A stretch of DNA of 64,000 nt from Stomoxys calcitrans (GCF_963082655.1 NC_081552.1:61492930-61556929), one strand, 5' to 3'. Shown: positions 34,301-46,830, counted from the first letter of the stretch. The notes: generated from the letters alone by a model not told the origin. Program-made: numbers and translations.

Positions 34301-34907
34301 AAGGGTGATTTTTTTGAGGTTAGGATTTTCATGCATTAGTATTTGACAGATCACGTGGGATTTCAGACATGGTGTCAAAGAGAAAGATGCTCAGTATGCT
34401 TTGACATTTCATCATGAATAGACTTACTAACGAGCAACGCTTGCAAATCATTGAATTTTATTACCAAAATCAGTGTTCGGTTCGAAATGTGTTCATTCAC
34501 CGTAACGTTGCGTCCAACAGCATCTTTGAAAAAATACGGTCCAATGATTCCACCAGCGTACAAACCACACCAAACAGTGCATTTTTCGGGATGCATGGGC
34601 AGTTCTTGAACGGCTTCTGGTTGCTCTTCTCTCCAAATGCGGCAATTTTGCTTATTTACGTAGCCATTCAACCAGAAATGAGCCTCATCGCCGAACAAAA
34701 TTTGTCAAAATTTGAACACATTTCGAACCGAACACTGATTTTGGTAATAAAATTCAATGATTTGCAAGCGTTGCTCGTTAGTAAGTCTATTCATGATGAA
34801 ATGTCAAAGCATACTGAGCATCTTTCTCTTTGACACCATGTCTGAAATCCCACGTGATCTGTCAAATACTAATGCATGAAAATCCTAACCTCAAAAAAAT
34901 CACCCTT
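34301..34907. mobile_element. Foldback element E1 (Tc1/mariner derivative)
   Basis: 607 bp, flanked by TA on both sides (34299-34300, 34908-34909). Ends AAGGGTGATTTTTTTGAGG and its complement are the tips of inverted arms of about 195 bp, reaching about 34498 and 34712. Both arms carry the same transposase N-terminus (MNRLTNEQRLQIIEFYY), in opposite directions, and the loop holds a DDE-domain piece. It cannot encode a working enzyme; it would need one from elsewhere. Confidence 0.9.
34505..34711 (-). pseudogene. Transposase DDE-domain fragment in E1
   Basis: Minus-strand frame with GDEAHFWLNGYVNKQNCRIW, then HPEKCTVWCGLYAGGIIGPY and FFKDAVGRNVTVN. This is the block around the first catalytic Asp of an IS630/Tc1/mariner transposase; the FQQDGA-type second Asp and the third acidic residue are absent. 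The frame then runs into the inverted arm, where its sequence (EHISNRTLILVIKF) is antisense to the N-terminus. Confidence 0.85.
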
Positions 34908-35341
34908 TAGCTGCCATATAAACCGATCTGGGATCTTCACTTCTTGAGCCTCTAGATGTCGCAATTATTATCCGATTTGCCTGAAATTATGTACTACGGA
35001 TCATCTCATGACCATCAACATAGGTGCTTATTATGATCTGAATCGGTCTATAGCCCGATACAGCTCCCATATTAATCGATCTCTCTATTTTACTTATTGA
35101 GCCCCCAAAGGGCGCAATTCTTATTCGAATTGGCTGACATTTTACACAGGTCTCCAACATATAATTTAATTGTGGTCCGAACCGGACCATATCTTGATAT
35201 CGTTTTAATAGCAAAGCAACTCTTTTCTTATATCCTTTTTTGCCTAAGAAGAGATGCCGGGAGAAGAACTCGGCAAATGCGATTCATGGTGGAGGGTATG
35301 TAAGATTCGGCCCGGCCGAACTTAGCACGCTTTTACTTGTT

Positions 35342-35449
35342 TTTTTTTTGCCTAAGAAGAGAAGCCGGGAAAAGAACTCGACAAATGCTATCCATGGTGG
35401 AGGGTATATAAGATTCGGCCCGGCCGAACTTAGCACGCTTTTACTTGTT
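35342..35449 (-). repeat. Tandem duplicate of an A 5' end (with A18)
   Basis: About 108 bp from the T run and GCCTAAGAAGAGAAGCC to CACGCTTTTACTTGTT. It repeats the last part of A18 with a few differences (CTCGACAAATGCTATCC against CTCGGCAAATGCGATTC). Confidence 0.9.
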
Positions 35450-37699
35450 TAAAATGCTTTATTTCAGCCCGATATTCTTATGATGTCTGATTTAGGGGTA
35501 TTATCGGTCTGATTTAGGGGTATTATCTGATTTAGTGGTATTATTATCAGCATCGTGCTCCTCTCAAATACCATTTATTTAAACTCCATATTGCCATTGG
35601 TTTTGAGGGGAGTTTACAGGATGAGGCGTCCCCCAAACACATGGCCCCAAATTGTTTATCAAATTCGTTTTCTAATTTCAAATACCTTTCATTTGAGCCA
35701 CATATTGGCATGGTCGAAAAATTTTTACCCTTAGGGGGGTGTTTTGGGGAAGGGGTAATGCCTTAAATACATGGGCTTGCATTTGGATATCAAATTCGTA
35801 TTCTACTCCCAAATACCTTTATTTGGGCCCCTTATTGCGATGGCCAGTAAAAAAATGTTGTTTGCATTTTGGGAAAGGGGTAGACCACAGAAAATTGGTT
35901 CTGTATCAATTCTTGCTCTACCCCCCATTCCTTTCATTTAAGCTCCACACTGACATGGTCAGTAAATATGCCTGATTTATGGGCCCTGAAAATATATCCG
36001 CAACGTGCTCTATTCTCATATATTTGAACCCCATATTGCCATTGGTCTCAAAATTGGAAAATAAATTCGTTTTCTGATCTCAAATACCATTTACTTAAAC
36101 CCCTTATAGAAAAAGCCAGCAAATATGTCCGGTTTGGGGTATGGGCCCTAAAAACTATGAATATCGAGCTCCACTGTCTTGAAGACCCAAATTGTCTTGG
36201 TGAGCAAATACGCCCTACTTGGAGGTTGTTATGGTGGTGGGACGACCTCTAAACATTTATTCCCGAATGTTGATCTCAGATTAATGGTGTACTCCCAACT
36301 ACCCTTCATTTGAGCTCCATTTTTCCATAGTCGGCAAATTCGACCGGTTTGACGTTATTGGTTATCAAATTGTTTTTTTCTTATCTCAAATACCTTTCAT
36401 TTGATCCACATATTGGCATGGTCGAAAAATGTTTAACCTTTGGGGGGTGTTTTGGGGAAGGTGTGATGGCTTAAATACATGGTCCTACTTTGGATATTAA
36501 ATTCGTATTCTACTCCCAAATACCTTTATTTGAGCCCCATTTTCCGATGGCCAGTAAAAAATTGGTGTTTATGCGGTATTTTGGGAAAGGGTAGACGCCC
36601 AGAAAATAAGTCCCGAAAGTGGGTATCAACTTTGCTGTACCCCCCAATTCCTTTTATTTAAGCCCCACATTGACATGTTCGGTAAATATACCCGATTTAG
36701 GGGCGTTTTTGGGGAGTGGGGTGGTCCCCCCAATCACTAAGCCCTGAAAATATAATAGCAACGTGCTCTATTCTCATATATTGGTCCCCCAAACACTAAG
36801 CCCTGAAAATATATCAGCAACGTGCTCTACTCTCATATATTTGAACCCCATTTTGCATTGGCCTCAAAATTGGATATCAAATTCGTTTTCTAACCTCAAA
36901 TACAATTCACTTAAACCCCTTATTAAAAAGGCCCGCAAATATGTCCTGTTGGGGTATGGGCCCTAAAAGGTATGAATATCGAGCTCCACTGTCTTGAAGA
37001 CACAAATTGGAGGTTGTTATGGTGTTGGGACGTCCCCTAGACAGTTGGTCCCGAATGTTGATGTCAGATTAATGGTCTACTCTCAAATACCCGTCATTTG
37101 AGCTCCATTTTCCAGAGTCGGCAAACATGACCAGTTTGGGGGATGGGCGGCCATTCAGTGAGTTGGCTTTTAAAATAAATATCAAATTCGTGTTCTACTC
37201 TAAAATACCTCTTATTAAGGCCTCATATTGCAATGGTCAGCAAATACTTCCTATTTGTGTGGTGTTATGGGGGTGGGGTGGCCCCATAGACACTTTTCCC
37301 GAACATTGATATAAGATTCGTGCTTAACTTCCAAAGACCTTTCATTTAAGCCCATATAGCAATGGCTGTAAATTTTTCTTTTTTGGGGGATGTTCTCGGG
37401 GATGGACGGCCCCGCAAACACTTGGTTCCACATCTGGATATCAGATTCGTATTCTACACTCAAATACCTTTTATTTAAGCCCCATATTCCCATGATCAGT
37501 AAATAAGTCCAGTTTGGTGCGTGTTTAGGGGAAGGGGTGGTCCCTCAAAAACGTGGTCCCACATTTGGATATTAGCTTTGTATTCTACTCGCAAATACCT
37601 TACATTTGAGTCCCATATTGCCATGGTCGGTAAATATGTCCGATTTAGGGGTGTTTTGGGGATTGGGGTGGTCCCCAAAACACTTGGTCCGACAATTGG
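35450..37699 (+). mobile_element. Family D element D4, body
   Basis: Resumes D4 at AAAATGCTTTATTTCAGCCC. About a dozen degenerate units with TTCATTTGAGCCACATATTG, GGGGTGTTTTGGGGAAGG and GTCCGGTTTGGGGTATGGGCCC. A local duplication is visible near 36720-36840 (CACTAAGCCCTGAAAATAT twice). No coding signal; all frames break repeatedly. Confidence 0.75.
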
Positions 37700-37878
37700 A
37701 GTCTAAAGGAGTAATATGTGAATCAAATGAAAGATATTGGAGAGTAGAATACGAATGTGGTATAAAAACTTGGGTTCAAGTATCCAAGGGGTCGCCGACG
37801 GGTTCAAGTATCGGAAGTACATATCATTAAGGACTCAAATGAAAGGTATTCGGGAGTAGACTACGAATATGAGATAAA
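37700..37878 (-). repeat. Family D fragment D5 (opposite orientation)
   Basis: The text switches to the reverse sense (CAAATGAAAGATATTGG, AGTAGAATACGAATGTGG, GGGTTCAAGTATC twice), so D4 and D5 meet tail to tail or by rearrangement. A19 follows. Confidence 0.6.
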
Positions 37879-37879
37879 A

Positions 37880-38908
37880 AACAAGTAAAAGCGTGCTAAG
37901 TTCGGCCGGGCCGAATCTTATATACCCTCCACCATGGATCGCATTTGTCGAGTTATTTTCCCGGCATCTCTTCTTAGGCAAAAAAGGATATAAGAAAAGA
38001 GTTGCTCTGCAATTAAAACGATATCAAGATATGGTCCAGTTCGGATCACAATTAAATTATATGTTGGAGACCTGTGTAAAATTTCAGCCAATTCGTATAA
38101 GAATTGCGCCCATTGGGGCTCACGAAGTAAAATAGAGAGAACGATTTATATGGGATCTGTATCGGGCTATAGACCGATTCAGACCATAATAAACACGTTT
38201 GTTGATGGTCATGAGAGGATCCGTCGTACAAAATTTCAGGCATATCGGATAATAATTGCGACCTCTAGGGGTCAAGAAGTCAAGATCCCAGATCGGTTTA
38301 TGTGGCAGCTATATCAGGTTATGAACCGATTTGAACCTTATTTGACACAGTTGTTGAAAGTAAAAATAAAATACGTCATGCAAAATTTAAGCCAAATCGG
38401 ATAGGAATTGCGCCCTCTAAAAGCTCAAGAAGTCAAATCCCCAGATCTGTTTATATGACAGCCATATCAGGTTATGGACCGATTTCAACCATACTTGGCA
38501 CAGTTGTTGGAAATCATAACAAAACACGTCGTGCGAAATTCCATTCCATTCGGATAAGAATTGCGCCCTCTAGAGGCTCAAGAAGTCAAGACCCAAGATC
38601 GGTTTATATGGCAGCTATATCAAAACATGGACCGATATGGCCCATTTACAATACCAACCGACCTACACTAATAAGAAGTATTTGTGCAAAATTTCAAGCG
38701 GCTAGCTTTACTCCTTCGAAAGTTAGCGTGCTTTCGACAGACAGACGGACGGACGGACGGACAGACGGACGGACATGGCTAGATCGACATAAAATGTCAC
38801 GACGATCAAGAATATATATACTTTATGGGGTCTCAGACGAATATTTCGAGTAGTTACAAACAGAATGACGAAATTAGTATACCCCCCATCTTATGGTGGA
38901 GGGTATAA
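37880..38908 (+). mobile_element. Family A element A19, full length, short
   Basis: Complete plus copy of about 1.03 kb with few units; (GTCY)n at 38735-38774. Its GTATAAAAA end passes without a break into GGATATAAGAAAAGG of A20. Confidence 0.88.
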
Positions 38909-40392
38909 AAAGGATATAAGAAAAGGTTTGCTCTGCTATTAGAGCGATATCAAGATATGGTCCGGTTTGGACCACAATTAAATTATATTTATATTGGAGA
39001 CCTGTGTAAAATGTCAGCCAATTCGAATAAGAATTGCGCCCTTTGTGGGCTCAAGAAGTAAAATAGAGAGATCGATTTATATGGGAGCTGTATCGGCCTA
39101 TAGACCGATTCAGACCATAATAAACAGGTATGTTAATGGTCATGAGAGAATCCGTCGTACAAAATTTCAGGCAAATCGGATAATAATTGCAACCTCTTGA
39201 GGCTCAAGAAGTCAATATCCCGGATCGGTTTATATGGCAGCTATATCAGGTTATGAACCGACTTGTACTTTATTTGACATAGTTGTAGAAAGTAACAATA
39301 AAAAACGTCTTGCGAAATTTCAGCCAAATCGGATAGAAATTGAGCCCTCTAGAAGCTCAAGAAGTCTAGTCCCCAGATCTGTTTATATGACAGCTATATC
39401 AGGTTATGAACCGATTTGAAACATATTTGGCACAGTTATTGGATATCATAACAAAATACTACGTGCCAAAATTCATTCAAATTGGATAAGAATTGCGCCC
39501 TTTAGAGGCTCAAGAAGTCAAGATCCAAGATCGGTTTATATGACATAAGGTTATGAACCGATTTGAACCATACTTGGCACAGTTGTTGGATATCGTAACA
39601 AAACACGTCGTGCAAAATTTCATTCCAATCGGATAAGAATTGCGCACTCTAGAGGCTCAAGAAGTCAAGACAACAGATCGGTTTATATGGCAGCTATATC
39701 AGGTTATTAACCGATTTGAAACATACTTGGCACAGTTGTTGGATATCATAACAAAATACTATGTGCCAAAATTCATTCAAATTGGATAAGAATTGCGCCC
39801 TTTAGAGGCTCAAGAAGTCAAGACCCAAGATCGGTTTATATGACAGCTACATAAGGTTATTGACCGATTTGAACCATACTTGGCACAGTTGTTGGATATC
39901 GTAACAAAACACGTCGTGCAAAATTTCATTCCAATCGGATAAGAATTGCGCATTCTAGAGGCTCAAGAAGTCAAGACCCAAGATCGGTTTATATGGCAGC
40001 TATATCAGGTTATTAACCGATTTGAAACGATTTGGCACAGTTGTTGGATATAATAACAAAACATGTCGTGCAAAATTTCATCAAAACATGGACCGATATG
40101 GCCCATTTACAATACCAACCGACCTACAATAATAAGAAGTATTTGTGCAAAATTTCAAGCGGCTAGCTTTACTCCTTCGGAAGTTAGCGTGCTTTCGACA
40201 GACAGACGGACGGACGGACGGACGGACAGACGGACGAACGGACAGACAGACGGACATGGCTAGATCGACATAAAATTTCACGACGATCAAGAATATATAT
40301 ACTTTATGGGGTCTCAGACGAATATTTCGAGTAGTTACAATCAGAATGACGAAATTAGTATACCCCCCCATCTTATGGTGGAGGGTATAAAA
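38909..40392 (+). mobile_element. Family A element A20, lacks 5' end
   Basis: Begins at GGATATAAG, just after the oligo-A that follows CTTAGGC in complete copies, so palindrome and 5' tip are absent. The 3' part has (GTCY)n at 40198-40255 with GACGAACGG and a normal hairpin with one extra C. Confidence 0.87.
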
Positions 40393-41649
40393 AACCGATC
40401 TGAACCATATACGTCACGGTTGTTGAAAAGCCGAACATAAGTTGCTGTGTCTAATTTCAGTGAAATCGGATTATAAATGTCGAAAAGCATAACACAACGC
40501 ACTGTCCCAAATTTCGGCGAAATCGGACAATAAATGCGCCTTTTATGGCCCCAAAGCCTAAAACCGAGATATCGGTCTATATGGCAGCTATATCCAAATT
40601 TAGACCGATCTGCGCTATATTTAAAAAAAGATGTCGAAGGGCCTAAGACAACTCACTGTCCCAAATTTCAGCAAAATCGGATAATAAATGTGGTTTTTAT
40701 GGGCCTAAGACCATAAATCGGAGGATCGGTCTATATGGCAGCTATATCCAAATCTGGACCGATCTGGGCCATATTGACTTTAAATGTCGAAGGACCTAAC
40801 ACAACTCACTGTCTCAAATTTCAGCAAAATCGGATAATAAATGTGGTTTTTATGGGCCTAAGACCCTAAATCAGAGGATCGGTTTATATGGCAGCTATAT
40901 CCAAATCTAAACTGATTGACTAAGAATGTCGAAGGGCCTAACACAACTCACCGTCCTAAATTTCAGCAAAATCGGATAATAAATGTAGCTTTTATGGGCC
41001 TAAGACCCTAAATCGGAGGATCGGTCTATATGGCAGCTATATCCAAATCTGGACCGATCTGGGCCAAATTGACGGAGGATGTCGAAGGACCTAACGCAAC
41101 TCACTGTCCCAAATTTCAGCAAAATCGGATAATAAATGTAGCTTTTATCGGCCTAAGACCCTACATCGGAGGATCGGTCTATATGGCAGCTATATCCAAA
41201 TCTATACCGATCTGAGCCATATTGACTAAGAATGTCGAAGGGCCTAACACAACTCACTATCTTAAATTTTAGAAAAATTGGACAGTAAATGTGGCTTTTA
41301 TGGGCCTAAGACCCTAAATCGGCCGATCGGTCTATATGGGGGCTATATCAAGATATAGTCCGATATAGCCCATCTTCGAACTTAACCTGCTTATGGACAA
41401 AAAAAGAATCTGTGCAAAATTTCAGCTCAATATATCTATTTTTAAAGACTGTAGCGTGATTTCAACAGGCAGACGGACAGACTGACAGACGGACAGACGG
41501 ACGGACATGTCTAGATCGTCTTAGATTTTTACGCTGATCAAGAATATTTATACTTTATAGGGTCGGAAATGGATATTTCGATGTGTTGCAAACGGAATGA
41601 CAAAATGACAAAATGAATATACCCCCATCCTTCGGTGGTGGGTACAAAA
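40393..41649 (+). mobile_element. Family B element B3, lacks 5' end
   Basis: Starts within the 5' block (AACCGATCTGAACCATATAC). Units are like B2; (GTCY)n at 41465-41506, core with TTTTTACGCTGATCAAG, hairpin ending GGTGGTGGGTACAAAAA. One ACAAAATG step is duplicated just before the hairpin. Confidence 0.87.
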
Positions 41650-41897
41650 AGGATATAAGAACAGATTTGGTCTGCTATTAAAACGATGTCAAGATATGGT
41701 CCGGTTTGGACCACAATTAAATTATATGTTGGAGACCTGTGTAAAATGTCAGCCAATTCGAATAAGATTTGCGCCCTTTGGGGGCTCAAGAAGTAAAATA
41801 GAGAGATCGATTTATATGAAAGCTGTATCGGGCTATAGACCGATTCAGACCATAATAAACACGTATGTTAATGGTCATGAGAGAATCCGTCGTACAG
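41650..41897 (+). mobile_element. Family A fragment A21
   Basis: Begins at GGATATAAG, the same breakpoint as A20, directly after B3's hairpin. It stops at CCGTCGTACAGACG where D6 begins. Confidence 0.85.
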
Positions 41898-42298
41898 ACG
41901 TATTTGCATACCATTCCAACATGGGGCTGTATTAAGAAGTATTTTAGAGTAGAACACAAATCTGATATATATTTAAGGGGCCAAATCACTGAACGGCCGC
42001 CCCATCCCCCCTAACACCCCCGAAACCGATCATGTTTGCCGACTATGGAAATATTGGGCTCAAATGAAAGGTATTTGGGAGTAGACCACGAATCTGATAT
42101 CAACATTCGGGACCAAATGCCTAGGGGACGTCCCACCACCATAACAACGCCCAAATAGGACATATTTGCTCACCATGACAATTTTGGGACTTAAAGGGAG
42201 TGGATCTCGATATTGATATTTTTTAGGGTCCATGCCCTAAACCGGTCATATTTGCTGACTTTTGCAATAAGGGGTTAAAATGAAAGGTATTGAGATTA
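41898..42298 (-). repeat. Family D fragment D6
   Basis: Reverse-sense D units: GGGCTCAAATGAAAGGTATT, TTCGGGACCAAATGCCTAGG, GACGTCCCACCACCATAAC, CCTAAACCGGTCATATTTGC. Confidence 0.7.
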
Positions 42299-42400
42299 AA
42301 CAAGTAAAAGCGTGCTAAGTTCGGCCGGGCCGAATCTTATATACCCTCCACCATGGATCGCATTTGTCGAGTTCTTTTCCCGTTATCTCTTCTTAGGCTT
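42299..42400 (+). repeat. Tandem duplicate of an A 5' end (with A22)
   Basis: Carries the tip, palindrome, TATACCCTCCACCATGG and CCCGTTATCTCTTCTTAGGC, then two T and the start of complete element A22. The rare variant CCCGTTATC is shared by both, so this is a recent duplication. Confidence 0.93.
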
Positions 42401-44041
42401 AACAAGTAAAAGCGTGCTAAGTTCGGCCGGGCCGAATCTTATATACCCTCCACCATGGATCGCATTTGTCGAGTTCTTTTCCCGTTATCTCTTCTTAGGC
42501 TAAAAAAGGATATAAGAAAAGATTTGCTCTGCTATTAGAGCGATATCAAGATATGGTCCGGTTCGGACCACAATTAAATTATATGTTGGAGACCTGTGTA
42601 AAATGTCAGCCAATTCGCATAAGAATTGCGCCCATTGGGGACTCAAGAAGTAAAATAAAGAGAACGATTTATGTGGGAGCTGTATCGGGCTATAGACAGA
42701 TTCAGACCATAATAAACATGTTTGTTGATGGTCATGAGAGAATCCGTCGTACAAAATTTCAGGGATATCGGATAATAGTTGCGACCTCTAGGGATCGAGA
42801 AGTCAAGATCCCAGATCGGTTTATATGGCAGCTATATCAGGCAATGGACCGATTTGAACCATACTTGGCACAGTTGATGGATGTCATAACGAAATACTTC
42901 GTGCAAAAATTCATTCAAATCGGATAAGAATTGTGCCCTCTAGAGGCTCAAGAAGTCAAGACCCAAGATCGGTTTATATGGCAGCTATATCAGGTTATGA
43001 ACCGATTTAAACCATACGTGGTACAGTTGTTGGGTATCAAAACGAAACACGTCGTACAAAATTCCATTCCAATCGGATAAGAATTGTGACCTCTAGAGGC
43101 TCAAGAAGTCAAGACCCAAGATCGGTTTATATGGCAGCTATATCAGGTTATGGACCGATTTAAACCATACTTGGCACAGTTGTTGGGTATCATAGCAAAA
43201 CACATCGAGCGAAATTCCATTCCAATCGGATAAGAATTGCGCACTCTAGAGGCTCAAGAAGTCAAGACCCAAGATCGGTTTATATGACAGCTATATCGAA
43301 ACATGGACCGATTTAAACCATACTTGGCACAGTTGTTGGGTATCATAGCAAAACACATCGAGCGAAATTCCATTCCAATCGGATAAGAATTGCGCACTCT
43401 AGAGGCTCAAGAAGTCAAGACCCAAGATCGGTTTATATGACAGCTATATCGAAACATGGACCGATTTAAACCATACTTGGCACAGTTGTTGGATATCATA
43501 ACGAAACACGTCGTGCAAAATGTCATTCCAATAGGATAAGAATTGCGCACTCTAGAGGCTCAAGAAATCAAAACCCAAGATCGGTTTATATGGCAGCTAT
43601 ATCAGGTTATGAACCGATTTGAACCATACTTTGCACAGTTGTTGGATATAGCAACGAAACACGTCGTGCAAAATTTCATTCCAATCGGATAAGAATTGCG
43701 CACTCTAGAGGCTCAAGAAGTCAAGACCCTAGATCGGTTTATATGGCAGCTATATCAAAACATGGACCGATATGGCCCATTTACAATACCAACCGACCTA
43801 CACTAATTAGAAGTATTTGTGCAAAATTTCAAGCGGCTAGCTTTACTCCTTCGGAAGTTAGCGTGCTTTCGACAGACGGACGGACGGACGGACAGACGGA
43901 CGGACATGGCTAGATCGACATAAAATTTCATGACGATCAAGAATATATATACTTTATAGGGTCTCAGACGAATATTTCGAGTAGTTACAATCAGAATGAC
44001 GAAATTAGTATACCCCCCATCTTATGGTGGAGGGTATAAAA
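42401..44041 (+). mobile_element. Family A element A22, full length
   Basis: Complete plus copy. Two near-identical neighbouring units (about 43152-43305 and 43305-43458) share GAAACATGGACCGATTTAAACC and CACATCGAGCG. (GTCY)n at 43872-43905, hairpin at about 44011-44038. Segment 42603-43170 recurs in A23. Confidence 0.9.
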
Positions 44042-45483
44042 ACGTCATGCAAAATTTCAGCCAAATCAGGTAGAAATTGCGCCCTCTAGAAGCTCAAGAA
44101 GTCAAGTCCCAAAGATCTGTTTATATGACAGCTATATCAGTTTATGAGCCGATTTGAACCATTTTTGGCACACTTGTTGGATATCATAAAAAAAACATGT
44201 CGTGCAAAATTTCATTCCAATCTGATAAGAATTGCGCACTTTAGAGGCTTAAGAAGTCAAGACCCAAGATCGGTTTATATGGCAGCTATATCAGGTTATG
44301 GACCGATTAGGACCATACTTGGCACAGTTGTTGGATATCATAACAGAACAGGTCGTGCCAAAATTCATTCAAATCGGATAAGAATTGGGCACTCTAGAGG
44401 CTCAAGAAGTCAAGACCCAAGATCGGTTTATATGGCAGCTATATCAGATTATGGACCGATTTGAACCATACTTGGCACAGTTGTTGGACATCATAACAAA
44501 ACAAGTCATGCCAAAATGTCAGCCAATTCGCATAAGAATTGCGCCCATTGGGGACTCAAGAAGTAAAATTAAGAGAACGATTTATGTGGGAGCTGTATCG
44601 GGCTATAGACAGATTCAGACCATAATAAACATGTTTGTTGATGGTCATGAGAGAATCCGTCGTACAAAATTTCAGGGATATCGGATAATAGTTGCGACCT
44701 CTAGGGATCGAGAAGTCAAGATCCCAGATCGGTTTATATGGCAGCTATATCAGGCAATGGACCGATTTGAACCATACTTGGCACAGTTGATGGATGTCAT
44801 AACGACATACTTCGTGCAAAAATTCATTCAAATCGGATAAGAATTGTGCCCTCTAGAGGCTCAAGAAGTCAAGACCCAAGATCGGTTTATATGGCAGCTA
44901 TATCAGGTTATGAACCGATTTGAACCATACGTGGTACAGTTGTTGGGTATCAAAACGAAACACGTCGTACAAAATTCCATTCCAATCGGATAAGAATTGT
45001 GACCTCTAGAGGCTCAAGAAGTCAAGACCCAAGATCGGTTTATATGGCAGCTATATCAGGTTATGGACCGATTTAAACCATACTCGGCATAGTTCTTGGA
45101 TATCATAACAAAACACGTCGTGCAAAAATTAATTTCAATCGGATAAGAATTGCGCACTCTAGAGGCTCAAGAAGTCAAGACCCAAGATCGGTTTATATGA
45201 CAGCTATATCGAAACATGGACCGATTTAAACCATACTTGGCACAGTTGTTGGGTATCATAGCAAAACACATCGAGCGAAATTCCATTCCATCGGATAAGA
45301 ATTGCGCCCTCTAGAGGCTCAAGAAATCAAAACCCAAGATCGGTTTATATGGCAGCTATATCAGGTTATGGACCGATTTGAACCATACTTGGCACAGTTG
45401 TTGGATATCATAACGAAACACGTCGTGCAAAATTTCATTCCAATCGGATAAGAATTGCGCACTCTAGAGGCTCAAGAAGTCAA
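44042..45483 (+). mobile_element. Family A element A23, both ends missing
   Basis: Only internal sequence, following A22's hairpin directly and ending in mid-unit where D7 begins. A 5'-type block at 44516-45083 lies in the middle of ordinary units, out of normal order, and matches A22 42603-43170, including AGGGATATCGGATAATAG. Confidence 0.85.
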
Positions 45484-46651
45484 CCCCTACCCTAAATCAC
45501 CCCACACAATTATTTACTGATCATCGCAATATGGGGCTCAAATAAAGGTAGTTGGGAGTAGAATATGAATCTGATATCCAAATGTGGGACCATGTGCTTG
45601 GGGCACCGTCCCTTTCCCAAAACACCCCCAAAGAGTACAAATTTTGGAACAAAATATTTGAGGACGCCTCATCCCATAGACTCCCCTTAAACCAATGGAT
45701 ATATGGGGTTTAAATAAATGGTATTTGAGAGAAGAGCTCGATGGTGATATCTTTTTCGGGGCCAAGAGTCTAAGGGACCACCTCTCCCCTAAATCGGACA
45801 TCATGACAATATCGAGCTGATATAGACTTTTAATAATGGAGTATATCTAACACCCAAACATTAATGACCCTTAACCCTGCGAGCGGATTCATACCCCAGT
45901 AAAGATCATATGGGATTCAGATAAAGGCATTTATATTGTTATGCTTTTGCGATATGCATATAAAGGGTGATTTTTTTGAGGTTAGGATTTTCATGCAATA
46001 GTATTTGACAGATCACGTGGGATTTGCTTTGACATTTCATCATGAATAGACTTACTAACGAGCAACGCTTGCAAATTATTGAATTTTATTACCAAAATCA
46101 GTGTTCGGTTCGAAATGTGTTCATTCACCGTAACGTTGCGTCCAACAGCATCTTTGAAAAAATACGGTCCAATGATTCCACCAGCGTACAAACCACACCA
46201 AACAGTGCATTTTTCGGGATGCATGGACAGTTCTTGAACGGCTTCTGGTTGCTCTTCACTCCAAATGCGGCAATTTTGCTTATTTACGTAGCCATTCAAC
46301 CAGAAATGAGCCTCATCGCTGAACAAAATTTGTCGATTCACTGAAAATGATTTCACTGAAAATGATTCACTGAAAATGATTTGCAAGCGTTGCTCGTTAG
46401 TAAGTCTATTCATGATGAAATGTCAAAGCATACTGAGCATCTTTCTCTTTGACACCATGTCTGAAATCCCACGTGATCTGTCAAATACTAATGCATGAAA
46501 ATCCTAACCTCAAAAAAATCACCCTTTATTATTTTCGTAGCATGGTATTTCACTAAAAGCTCTTTAATTGTCGAAAATAAATATTCAAAGGATAATTTTG
46601 TTCCATGTAAAGTGAAAGAAGGTGCAGCGGAGCGGGCCCGGTTCAGCTAGT
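45484..46651 (-). mobile_element. Family D element D7, carrying E2
   Basis: Reverse-sense D; its head is complete at the right end (CTTTAATTGTCGAAAATAAA, GGTGCAGCGGAGCGGGCCCG, GTTCAGCTAG). E2 is inserted at a TA within GATATGCATATAA, matching the intact D1 sequence ATTATATGCATATCG. Confidence 0.8.
45963..46526. mobile_element. Foldback element E2 (Tc1/mariner derivative)
   Basis: 564 bp flanked by TA (45961-45962, 46527-46528), with the same tips as E1. The left arm lacks about 34 bp around TCAGACATGGTGTC; the right arm has lost the N-terminal block still seen in E1 and holds a small repeat of TCACTGAAAATGAT. The DDE fragment is on the minus strand (NRQILFSDEAHFWLNGYVN). Confidence 0.9.
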
Positions 46652-46830
46652 AGACAAATAAAATCAAATTGCATATTTACAAAAATTATGGTATAAAGGT
46701 CGTATTTCACAGTCGATACCCATGTTTTCACGATTACATTTTTGAAAAACTGCAAAAATATCACTGATTACATAACAGTTCAATTAAAATGTAATCATAA
46801 ATGATGGTGAATGCCCTATTGAATGGAATC
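46652..46830. other. Unassigned spacer
   Basis: About 180 bp of A/T-rich DNA between D7 and C2; no frame or repeat recognised. Confidence 0.5.

Larger units (their letters stand above)
33410..35341 (-). mobile_element. Family A element A18, inserted in D4 and carrying E1
   Basis: Minus copy with both ends: hairpin at about 33415-33439, (GTCY)n at 33546-33579, palindrome near 35309-35324. Foldback element E1 sits within it (34301-34907) at a TA in GATATAGCTGCC. The order of events is therefore D4, then A18, then E1. Confidence 0.88.

Noticed and set aside
34414..34833. 139-residue frame in E1 as a working transposase
   Set aside because: Only the first ~30 residues are transposase-like; the rest is the reverse strand of the DDE piece and the inverted arm.
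35739..37830. Several 60-100 residue frames in D4 and similar D copies
   Set aside because: Composition follows the degenerate D units, frames differ between copies, and no domain is present.
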